This document shows, one piece after another, positions 5,448-11,645 of a stretch of DNA of 13,796 nucleotides (the first letter of the stretch is position 1; every line of letters begins with the position of its first letter). The position numbers and the translations under genes are program-made. The notes under the pieces are model-generated. The model saw only the letters and a list, made by a program, of their open reading frames with translations, did no database searches and was not told the origin of the DNA. Source of the stretch: JAFDZV01 sp966128725 (GTDB lineage: Bacteria > Bacteroidota > Ignavibacteria > OLB7); assembly GCA_966128725.1 (NCBI GenBank), contig CBHYLN010000147.1:1-13796 (forward strand), read 5' to 3'.

Positions 5448-5683
5448 GATTCGCCCCCTTCCAATTGGTCAGTGACGGAAGCGAGTTCGGCGCTGACAAG
5501 CTCAAGAGCTTCGGCCCGTCTTCCCAGATGCGGGGAGTAGCTGTTGCCATCGTGTTGCAGCGCATCGGAAACGGCTTCAATGACGCCACGGATACGGCGC
5601 AAGCGATCGCTTGGCGGAAGGGCAAGGATGTGCTGGGTGTGTTCTGGTGGCGGGTGAAGAGGCCCGCTGGATTGGTTGGACAT
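5444..5683 (-). CDS. unknown small protein co-translated with the Phd-like antitoxin (79 aa)
   Basis: The 79-residue frame has its ATG at 5683 and ends in a TGA that overlaps the antitoxin start by four bases. A Pro/Ser/His-rich head (MSNQSSGPLHPPPEHTQHIL) is followed by a likely helical body, including DRLRRIRGVIEAVSDAL and RRAEALELVSAELASVTDQL. No catalytic motif of a known toxin is seen, so I do not call it one. Tight coupling to the Phd-like gene supports it being real. The start codon overlaps a 14-bp sequence that is repeated at 5818-5831. No Shine-Dalgarno is visible. Confidence 0.5.
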   Translation of the reverse strand: MSNQSSGPLHPPPEHTQHILALPPSDRLRRIRGVIEAVSDALQHDGNSYSPHLGRRAEALELVSAELASVTDQLEGGES

Positions 5684-5831
5684 TAGCGTATTCGGAATAG
5701 CGGCCTGACTGCATCCGCGCTACGCTAATAGCGCCCCGGCCCTCACGGGTTCGGGACAGTCAGGCCGGGTATGTGGAAGCGATCTTCGGGGCACGGCGAA
5801 GCACCCCAAGAAGACCGTTAGCGTATTCGGA
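5683..5831. repeat. 14-bp direct repeats bracketing a branched inverted repeat
   Basis: TTAGCGTATTCGGA occurs at 5683-5696 and again at 5818-5831. Between them lies an 11-bp perfect inverted repeat (CGGCCTGACTG at 5701-5711, with its complement at 5757-5767). It encloses two further hairpins: GCGCTA/TAGCGC (5717-5722/5729-5734) and an imperfect one at 5735-5755. The whole could form a three-way junction as a DNA cruciform or as RNA. It occupies the leader of the 79-aa gene, so it may be a regulatory leader or operator region, or a small inserted repeat unit. Confidence 0.55.
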
Positions 5832-5878
5832 TTGGCTCAACATAGAAGAACGCTTCCACGAGTCCAACAAAAGTATAC

Positions 5879-5901
5879 AGCCGAATCTAACAAATCCGGC
5901 T
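5879..5901 (-). terminator. terminator-like hairpin near the right end of element 2
   Basis: AGCCGAA (5879-5885) pairs with TCCGGCT (5895-5901), with one G-T pair. On the minus strand the stem is followed by GTATACTTTTG. Placed 25 bases after the DUF4157 stop, it could end transcription entering the transposon. A similar sequence lies inside the left terminal repeat, so it may instead be part of the transposase binding site. Confidence 0.35.
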
Positions 5902-5925
5902 TTGTGCGCCAAGTATATTGTTGCC
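5902..5925 (-). repeat. right terminal inverted repeat of element 2
   Basis: Read inward on the minus strand it begins GGCAACAATATACTTGGCGC. It matches 3069-3092 at 21 of 24 positions. Base 5925 is the last base of the element. Confidence 0.85.
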
Positions 5926-5933
5926 TTATGTTT
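5926..5933. repeat. 8-bp target site duplication, right copy (element 2)
   Basis: TTATGTTT is identical to 3061-3068. Its first three bases are the stop codon (TAA on the minus strand) of the DUF4157 gene. Confidence 0.85.
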
Positions 5934-7644
5934 CCTCTTCGTCCGGGTTCTTACCAAAGTCCGCGAAGAAATCATCACCGTCTTTGGTGGGGCCGTGGAA
6001 TTCCCATTGTTCGGGATCGTCATTCGAATCGTTCTCGAACTCGTCGAAGTTGAACCCACCGCCGCCGTCTGAATCGTTCCCGAACGCGTCGAAGTTGAAT
6101 CCGCCATCGCCAACCGGAGCGCTTGGTGGGGGTGGAGGGGTCAGGAATTGCTGAATGCCAAATGCCAGACCTGCTGCCTGGAATTGGTCGCTGTCCGATG
6201 CGTTGGCTTGAACCGACGCCACGGCACGCTCAAGCCCCGCCCTCGCGGCTTCATTCTCCTGTGCGCTGGACTCGGGATTTGCCCATATACCCTTCAAGCG
6301 TTCAATGTTCTCGGGCGAGGTAGCTGCCCCGGGGTTCCGATAGACTTCGTTGTATTTGTCGACGGCCGCGTTGAAACTGTTGCTGGGCGCATCATGGAAA
6401 CTCGCCGTATGCGCTGTGATTTCCTGCCCGCCGTCGCCGTCGTCCCCTGTCGTGAAATTCCACTTGGCCGTACCATACAACTGGTCGCCGCCGGCCTCAC
6501 GGCCCTTTACCACTACTTCGGCCCGGAAGTCGTACGGCTCGGCCGATGCCGGGTGATCGGTAAGCACCGCCGGGGTGATTGCAGCGCCCTGTTTCTTTCC
6601 GTGCTGATTACCGGCATTGCCCAGTTGCGCGTACGATTTCTTTGCCGCTCCCAACCCGGCATGCGGATCCTGCGCGAAGCTGGCATCAACATAGGCATCG
6701 GGCACGACGGGATCGCCCGTACCGGACCGAGGTTTCAGCGAATCGGCGGAGTGGTCCACGAACCAGCCGGCCTGGATGCCATGCTCATCATCCTGCGCCG
6801 TCTGCGTCTTGTCGCGCCGGGCTTCGTCCGTATCGGCCCACGAACCGATCGCATGACTGACCGGGTTTTCGGTGCGGACGGTCTGTATCAACCGTATTGG
6901 GTCGGCATCCGGCGCATCAGCCCTCGGGGTATACGTCACTACCGCATCCACCGTTGGTGCGGCCTTGTTCCCAGCCTGCAGCACCTGCGAGCGACCCTCG
7001 TCCAGCTTTACACGGATCGTTCCCTTTCCGAATTGATGGTTCTGGTCCACGGCGCGCTGCACCACGGAGGCCTGCGCGGCCGGGGCCATCCGACCGGCGA
7101 ACGGAAGGGCGGTGTTGCCGCGGCCGATTTTCGCGCTCATCGCCCCCATCGTATCCGCCTCGCGCTCCAGGCCGTTGTTGTCGTTCACGGCCACGCCGCC
7201 TTTCAGCTGCATGGTTGGCCGTACACGACCCTGGGCCTGCTGCACAATGTGCCAGGCCTCGTGCGGCAGGTGTGCTTCCTGCCCGGGCGCGATGTGGATG
7301 TCGCGCCCCTGCGCGTACGCCAGCGCCGCAACGCGCGCGGGGCGCGGTGAGTTGTAGTGAACGTTCACGCCATCCATGGATACACCGGACAGCGATTCGA
7401 TGCCGGCCTTGAGATCGTCCGGCAGGCCGGAGCGGTTCGGGCGCCGCCTGGGCGGTGCGGTACGCTCGGGGTCAGCCGGCGCATGCACGGGAATGTTGGC
7501 AATGTTGTGGTCGCCGCCAGGGCCTGCCTGGTGAGTCCGCCCCCGGGCATCGCGCCTGCCGGCCTCACGGGTCGATCGCTCGGCTCCATGTGTTCGGCTT
7601 GCGGCCGTTTCGGTGCTCGGCTTCGGAAGTGGCTGATGTTCCAT
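5926..7644 (-). CDS. DUF4157 (eCIS core domain) metalloprotease-like protein
   Basis: The 572-residue protein opens with a charged, probably disordered head (1-70). Residues 73-170 carry a DUF4157/eCIS-core domain: VNVHYNSPRPARVAALAYAQ, then GRDIHIAPGQEAHLPHEAWH, then IVQQAQGRVRPTMQLKGG and NGLEREADTMG. HEAWH (128-132) is a HExxH zinc-protease motif, and Glu160/162 could be the third ligand. This domain is often found in proteins associated with extracellular contractile injection systems and in secreted toxins, where it may process the attached cargo. The middle (200-480) is unrecognised. A PPPPP run precedes an acidic tail with two GGFNFDxFxNDS repeats (about 514-540). No sheath or baseplate gene lies nearby. 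No signal peptide is seen. Gene start: ATG at 7644. Confidence 0.8.
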   Translation of the reverse strand: MEHQPLPKPSTETAASRTHGAERSTREAGRRDARGRTHQAGPGGDHNIANIPVHAPADPERTAPPRRRPNRSGLPDDLKAGIESLSGVSMDGVNVHYNSPRPARVAALAYAQGRDIHIAPGQEAHLPHEAWHIVQQAQGRVRPTMQLKGGVAVNDNNGLEREADTMGAMSAKIGRGNTALPFAGRMAPAAQASVVQRAVDQNHQFGKGTIRVKLDEGRSQVLQAGNKAAPTVDAVVTYTPRADAPDADPIRLIQTVRTENPVSHAIGSWADTDEARRDKTQTAQDDEHGIQAGWFVDHSADSLKPRSGTGDPVVPDAYVDASFAQDPHAGLGAAKKSYAQLGNAGNQHGKKQGAAITPAVLTDHPASAEPYDFRAEVVVKGREAGGDQLYGTAKWNFTTGDDGDGGQEITAHTASFHDAPSNSFNAAVDKYNEVYRNPGAATSPENIERLKGIWANPESSAQENEAARAGLERAVASVQANASDSDQFQAAGLAFGIQQFLTPPPPPSAPVGDGGFNFDAFGNDSDGGGGFNFDEFENDSNDDPEQWEFHGPTKDGDDFFADFGKNPDEEET

Positions 7645-7833
7645 GTGGATGTTCCGTGTGACTCAATCAGGCATGGGCAGGTGCAATGGACCTCGTGTCC
7701 CGGTGGAATGCAACCCACTCCAACCCGATCGGCGCAACGTAGCGTTTCGGATGCACCAAACCAAAAGGTTGCTGGCAACAAGTGGCGCTGCTTCGGTTCG
7801 CGCCGTACAACGAACAATTCACCGCGCAACCAC

Positions 7834-8811
7834 TCACGCCACGGCAGCCTTCACCATTGCCATCACGTCGGCCCAACCTTCAACTTCGGTCGTTATGGTG
7901 ATCGTGTACAACATTGGGGAGAGTTCGCCGAATGCCGCGAGCTTCACGGCATCCTTCTCGGTGGTAAGGATAGCGTTGGCGCCGGCCCCCGCACAGGCGC
8001 GCGCGATGTGTTCGGCGTCGCGTGCGGTGTAACGATGGTGGTCGCCGTAGGCAAGCACCGTATGCACGGCAATGCCCAACTGCGCCGCCGAGGCCGCAAC
8101 GCGCCCTGGCCGGGCAATGCCTGTCACCAGAGCAAAGCGCCGCCCCGCTGGCGCCGCGCCGCCCTCCCACGCCGAAACGCCCAGCGGCACTGTGCGCGAT
8201 CGATGAATCGGCGTGCCCGGCGCGGCAAAACGCGCGGCAAACGCCGCGGCCGCCTCCGAAGTCGCGATGATCACATCGGCGCGCGCAAGCGCCTGCGGAG
8301 GCTCGCGCAGATCGCCGGCGGGCAACAGTCCGGTGGTTGCCGTATGGTCATCCACGATCACGATGTCTAGATCGCGCGCGACGCGGTACTGCTGGAACCC
8401 GTCATCGAGTATCACAACGCCGCCGGGGTAGTCCTTCTCCAGCCGGCGCAGCAGCGCAACGCGGTTGGCGCCAACACCCAGCGCGCCCCTGGTGATCGAG
8501 CGTGCAAGCATCGCGGGCTCATCGCCCACGTGATCCGGATTCGGCAACGGAAACCCTGCGCGCCATACACGATCGTCGGTCGCCGTACGTCCGTACCCGC
8601 GCGACAGCACCATCACGGACATCTCACGGCACAGCTCTTCAACAATCAGGCGTACCAGCGGCGTTTTGCCGGTGCCGCCAACGCTGATGTTGCCAACGGA
8701 GATCACACGCAGCGGCGAACGATACCGCTCGCGCTCCTTTCGCGCCCGGTCCAGGCGCTGCGCAAGCCGGTAGACCGGCACCAACGGTATCAATAATCGC
8801 CGCCACGTCAT
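7834..8811 (-). CDS. lpxK: tetraacyldisaccharide 4'-kinase LpxK
   Basis: This 325-residue enzyme phosphorylates the 4' position of the lipid A disaccharide at the inner face of the cytoplasmic membrane. A hydrophobic N-terminal helix (LLIPLVPVYRLAQRL) suits membrane association. The P-loop ISVGNISVGGTGKTPL (37-52) is the family signature. SRGYGR, HVGDEPAMLA, VILDDGFQQ and the late ILTTEKDAVKL segment also match LpxK. The usual DDG(F/L)QH motif reads DDGFQQ here, a His-to-Gln change. Its ATG overlaps the stop of the acyltransferase gene (ATGA), so it is the last gene of the lpx operon. The next gene starts 189 bases further on. Confidence 0.95.
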   Translation of the reverse strand: MTWRRLLIPLVPVYRLAQRLDRARKERERYRSPLRVISVGNISVGGTGKTPLVRLIVEELCREMSVMVLSRGYGRTATDDRVWRAGFPLPNPDHVGDEPAMLARSITRGALGVGANRVALLRRLEKDYPGGVVILDDGFQQYRVARDLDIVIVDDHTATTGLLPAGDLREPPQALARADVIIATSEAAAAFAARFAAPGTPIHRSRTVPLGVSAWEGGAAPAGRRFALVTGIARPGRVAASAAQLGIAVHTVLAYGDHHRYTARDAEHIARACAGAGANAILTTEKDAVKLAAFGELSPMLYTITITTEVEGWADVMAMVKAAVA

Positions 8812-9641
8812 GATTGGTTATCACCTGAGTATAACTCGCCGCCGCGCGATTGCTCGTCGTGTTGATGCGCCCTCGAAGCCCCGGCCTGCGAGGCCCGGCC
8901 GGCCGACGCCGCATCGCGCTCGGCATCCACGTCCGTTGCCGGCACCGACGGCGCCAATGGCACGCCCGGCGGCGTCATCGTTGCGTTCAGCGTTTCCTGG
9001 AAGCGCGCCAGGGTGGCGTCGTCGATCCGATGGTTGCGTTCCGTGGAAAGGTCGAATATGCAATAACGGAAATTGATTATCGAGAACGGCAAGGGGATCC
9101 GCATACCGTCCCACGAACGCAAACGAACCGCTCGCCGGCACCACCAACCAACCGCTACCACCGGCACGCCCGCGCGTTGCGCGGCAACCAACGCGCCGGC
9201 CTTCGCCTGCCGCGCCGGCCCGCGTGGCCCGTCGGGCGTTATCAGGCAGGGCCGCTCGGCAAGCGCCTCCACAACCAACGCCAGCGCCTCGCTGCCACCA
9301 CGCGAACTGGAGCCGCGGATCACACGCTCGTACCGCAACGAACGTTCCAGATACCCGGCCAGCAACGCACCGTCGGGGCTGGCGCTCACCAACGCCGTCG
9401 CCCCCCTTCGCCTGTACCTGTACCAGACCGGCAACATCGCCCCGTGCCAGAACGCGATCACCGCCGGCGCATTCGGCACGTCGGTGTTCGGCACGTCGGT
9501 GTTCGGCACGTCGGTGTTCGGCACGTCGGCGTGCGGCGTATCCGCCGCCGGCGCGCCCACCCACTGCTCGCGGTAACGCCAGGTGGCGCCCAGCAGGCGC
9601 AGCCCCCAGCGCAACACAAACGATGTGGCACGGCCGTTCAT
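8808..9641 (-). CDS. DUF374-family lysophospholipid acyltransferase, LpxJ-like lipid A late acyltransferase
   Basis: The 277-residue protein carries the DUF374 acyltransferase pattern: VIAFWHGAMLPVWY with the candidate catalytic His 66, SASPDGALLAGYLE, VIRGSSSRGGSEAL (108-120), TPDGPRGP (135-142) and AGVPVVAVG. DUF374 proteins include LpxJ of Helicobacter and Campylobacter, a secondary acyltransferase acting on lipid A precursors. No other late acyltransferase is seen in this cluster. The start is ATG 9641, overlapping the lpxB stop as ATGA; the same open frame continues upstream only as an antisense-free shadow inside lpxB. Residues 37-58 are a TDVPN repeat inserted before the catalytic block. 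The last 50 residues are low-complexity. LpxJ function is inferred from family and neighbours. Confidence 0.82.
   Translation of the reverse strand: MNGRATSFVLRWGLRLLGATWRYREQWVGAPAADTPHADVPNTDVPNTDVPNTDVPNAPAVIAFWHGAMLPVWYRYRRRGATALVSASPDGALLAGYLERSLRYERVIRGSSSRGGSEALALVVEALAERPCLITPDGPRGPARQAKAGALVAAQRAGVPVVAVGWWCRRAVRLRSWDGMRIPLPFSIINFRYCIFDLSTERNHRIDDATLARFQETLNATMTPPGVPLAPSVPATDVDAERDAASAGRASQAGASRAHQHDEQSRGGELYSGDNQS
9472..9531. repeat. 15-bp tandem repeat, four copies
   Basis: TTCGGCACGTCGGTG is repeated four times in a row; the last copy has one change. It encodes the TDVPN repeats of the DUF374 acyltransferase. The unit is a multiple of three, so copy-number change would alter linker length without shifting the frame. 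Confidence 0.9.
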
Positions 9642-10750
9642 GGCAGGTATCGTTTCACGATATGATCGGCAACACGCGCGGCAGCGCCCGGCTGGCCCAG
9701 CGAAGCGGTGATCGCCCCAAGCTCGGCCAGCAACTCCTGGCGCCGACCGGTATTCTCCAGCAGCTCGCGCAGTTCCGCCAGCAGCGCGTTGGCGTTCATC
9801 GCATCCTGCACGTATTCGTGCACCACACGGCGCCCCGCCAGCACGTTCGGCATGGCGATGTGCTGCACGGTGATCATGCGGCGCGCGATCTGATAGCTGA
9901 GGTTGGAGGTGCGATAGAACACGGCGAACGGCACGCCCAGCAATGTGGCGTCCAGCGTGGAGGTGCCGCTTTTCACCAACGCGGCGCTGGCCCCGCTGAG
10001 GGCCTCGTACGCCGAGCCCACGATCTCGAACTCGGCCCGCCCGCGATATTGGTCGAACAGGCTCAACTCGATCGTGCTGGCCTTCGGGATCACGTGCCGG
10101 TATCCCGGGCCGATGTCGCGCATCACCTCCACCAGCACCGGCATGTGCCTGGCGATCTCCTCCGGGCGGCTGCCGGGCAGGTAGGCTATCGAGGGCGGCG
10201 CGCCGGGGGCGGAAGCCGGCGCCGATCCCAGAAGCTCGGCGCGTTGATCGATCAGCGGATGGCCATAAAAGCTGGCGGTGATGCCGTGACGGGCGAAGTA
10301 CTCCACCTCGAAGGGGAAGGCGACGATCAGATCGTCCACATACGATCGCAGGGCCGCAACGCGCCCTTCCTTCCACGCCCACACCTGCGGCGCGATGTAC
10401 CACACAACGCGAATCCCGGCTTGATGCAGCAACCGGGCCAGGCGCAGGTTGAATCCGGGATAGTCCACCAGGATGGCAACTACCGGGCGGCGCGCGCGGG
10501 CTTCGTTGATGATGCGGTGCAGCACCGAGCGGAAGAAACCGTAGCGCTTCACCACTTCAACAAAGCCCACCACGTTCATCTGTGACGCATCGGCAAGGAT
10601 TTCCATCCCCTCGGCCCGGAGCATCTGGCCACCGATGCCGAACAATCGGACATCGGGGCGTGCCCGGCGAATGCCGGCCGCAACCCGAGCCGCGTGGCGA
10701 TCGCCGGAGGCTTCGCCGGCAACGATCAGGATGGATGGATGTGCGGACAC
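9638..10750 (-). CDS. lpxB: lipid-A-disaccharide synthase LpxB
   Basis: This 370-residue glycosyltransferase (GT19) joins UDP-diacylglucosamine and lipid X to form the lipid A disaccharide at the membrane surface. Diagnostic segments in order are ILIVAGEASGD (8-18), LFGIGG, MNVVGFVEVVKRY, LVDYPGFNLRLA, YIAPQVWAWKEGR, PFEVEYFARHG, FYGHPL, YLPGSR.EEI, IPKAS, SGTSTLDATLLGVPF and a late NVLAGRRVVHEYVQ. Length is normal for the family. The start is a GTG at 10750. An ATGA overlap joins it to the acyltransferase gene downstream, and 86 bases separate it from lpxA upstream. Confidence 0.96.
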   Translation of the reverse strand: MSAHPSILIVAGEASGDRHAARVAAGIRRARPDVRLFGIGGQMLRAEGMEILADASQMNVVGFVEVVKRYGFFRSVLHRIINEARARRPVVAILVDYPGFNLRLARLLHQAGIRVVWYIAPQVWAWKEGRVAALRSYVDDLIVAFPFEVEYFARHGITASFYGHPLIDQRAELLGSAPASAPGAPPSIAYLPGSRPEEIARHMPVLVEVMRDIGPGYRHVIPKASTIELSLFDQYRGRAEFEIVGSAYEALSGASAALVKSGTSTLDATLLGVPFAVFYRTSNLSYQIARRMITVQHIAMPNVLAGRRVVHEYVQDAMNANALLAELRELLENTGRRQELLAELGAITASLGQPGAAARVADHIVKRYLP

Positions 10751-10816
10751 GCGGAGGCAACAGGACTATACGGATGGAACCCCGAACGCGGGCAGGCGCC
10801 GCATCCGGGGAATGGC

Positions 10817-10831
10817 CCGGCTTTCAGCCGG
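10817..10831. other. intercistronic hairpin between lpxA and lpxB
   Basis: CCGGCT and AGCCGG (10817-10822/10826-10831) pair just after the lpxA stop. A second arrangement pairs CAGCCGG with CCGGCTG across the stop codon. No T-run follows, so it is more likely a message-stability or read-through element than a terminator. Confidence 0.3.
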
Positions 10832-10836
10832 CGCAC

Positions 10837-11640
10837 TTACCGGCTGAACGGGATTACGCCGCGCGTGCTGGCCTGGATGAAATCCAGGATCTCGCGCGCT
10901 TCCGGACGATCGCCGTAGGCCTCCTCGGCAACCCGCACGCCCTCGCCGATGTTCATCCCCGAACGGTAGATCAGGCGATAGACGTCGTCGATCATCTCAA
11001 CGGTTTCGTCGCTGAACCCGCGACGGCGCAGGCCGATGGCGTTGATGCCGCTGAAGCTGAGCGGCTGATTGCCGGCACGGGCGTACGGCGGCACATCCTT
11101 CATCACACGGAACCCGGCGCCAACCATGGCGTGTTTGCCCACACGCTCGAACTGATGCACGCCGGTAAGCCCGCCGATGATGGCCCAGTCATCCACGTGC
11201 ACGTGGCCGCCCAACTGCACCGCATTGGCAAGGATCACATTATCGCCAACGATGCAATCGTGGGCAACGTGAACGTACGCCATCAGCAGGCAGTCGCTGC
11301 CCACCACGGTCTGCTTGCGCGCCAACGTGCCGCGATGCACGGTAACGTACTCGCGCACAACCGTGCGGTCGCCGATCACCGCCAGGGTTTCCTCGCCGCC
11401 GAACTTCAAATCCTGCGGCACGGCGCCAACCGCCGCGCCGGTAAACAGCACACACTCGTTGCCGATGCGGGCGCCGGGGCTGAGATGCACGTGTGGCCCG
11501 ATGTGCACGCCATCGCCCACCACCACGTTCGATTCGATCACCGCGAACGGATCGATACGCACACCCTCGCCAATCACCGCATCAGGATGCACCGAAGCCA
11601 GATTGCTGATCACGCGTTCTGCCATCTCCAGTTTCTGCAT
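10837..11640 (-). CDS. lpxA: acyl-ACP--UDP-N-acetylglucosamine O-acyltransferase LpxA
   Basis: This 267-residue protein performs the first step of lipid A synthesis, transferring a 3-hydroxyacyl chain to UDP-GlcNAc. Residues 15-190 are left-handed beta-helix hexapeptide repeats (HPDAVIGEGVRIDPFAVIES and so on). VGAVPQDLKFGGE, REYVTVHRGT and AYVHVAHDCIVGDNVILAN are LpxA hallmarks; His 127 in VHVAHDC corresponds to the catalytic His. A helical C-terminal domain follows (LRRRGFSDETVEMIDDVYR). The start at 11640 is five bases after the lpxC-fabZ stop; an internal ATG at 11625 is a possible alternative. Length fits the family. Confidence 0.96.
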   Translation of the reverse strand: MQKLEMAERVISNLASVHPDAVIGEGVRIDPFAVIESNVVVGDGVHIGPHVHLSPGARIGNECVLFTGAAVGAVPQDLKFGGEETLAVIGDRTVVREYVTVHRGTLARKQTVVGSDCLLMAYVHVAHDCIVGDNVILANAVQLGGHVHVDDWAIIGGLTGVHQFERVGKHAMVGAGFRVMKDVPPYARAGNQPLSFSGINAIGLRRRGFSDETVEMIDDVYRLIYRSGMNIGEGVRVAEEAYGDRPEAREILDFIQASTRGVIPFSR

Positions 11641-11645
11641 AGTCG

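Larger units (their letters stand above)
3069..5925 (+). mobile_element. complete 2857-bp IS1595-family transposon with cargo (element 2)
   Basis: The left end begins GGCAATAATATACTTGACAC. The right end, read inward on the minus strand, begins GGCAACAATATACTTGGCGC. The two match over 24 nt with three mismatches, and 8-bp copies of TTATGTTT flank the element. It encodes an IS1595 transposase, an overlapping small accessory protein, a folded repeat region, a membrane protein, and a convergent pair of small genes including a Phd-like antitoxin. Simple IS1595 members are roughly 1 kb, so nearly two thirds of this one is passenger DNA. Passenger genes are known in the IS1595 family. The right duplication overlaps the stop codon of the DUF4157 gene, so insertion left that protein intact. 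Confidence 0.88.

Noticed and set aside
6148..7350. 400-residue plus-strand frame opposite the DUF4157 gene
   Set aside because: It is antisense to a gene with clear domain motifs, and the protein looks like a high-GC shadow.
5926..7644. Part of a contractile injection (eCIS) gene cluster
   Set aside because: Only the DUF4157 protein is present; no sheath, tube, baseplate or ATPase gene is seen in the window.
9472..9531. CRISPR-like array
   Set aside because: The 15-bp units are directly adjacent without spacers and encode an in-frame peptide repeat.
9642..10403. Upstream extension of the DUF374 frame, giving a 531-residue protein
   Set aside because: The extra 250 residues lie in another frame of lpxB, are Arg/Ala/Gly-rich shadow sequence, and the DUF374 homology and ATGA coupling fix the start at 9641.
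9224..10585. 453-residue plus-strand frame opposite lpxB and the acyltransferase
   Set aside because: It is antisense to two certain genes; no domain and biased composition.
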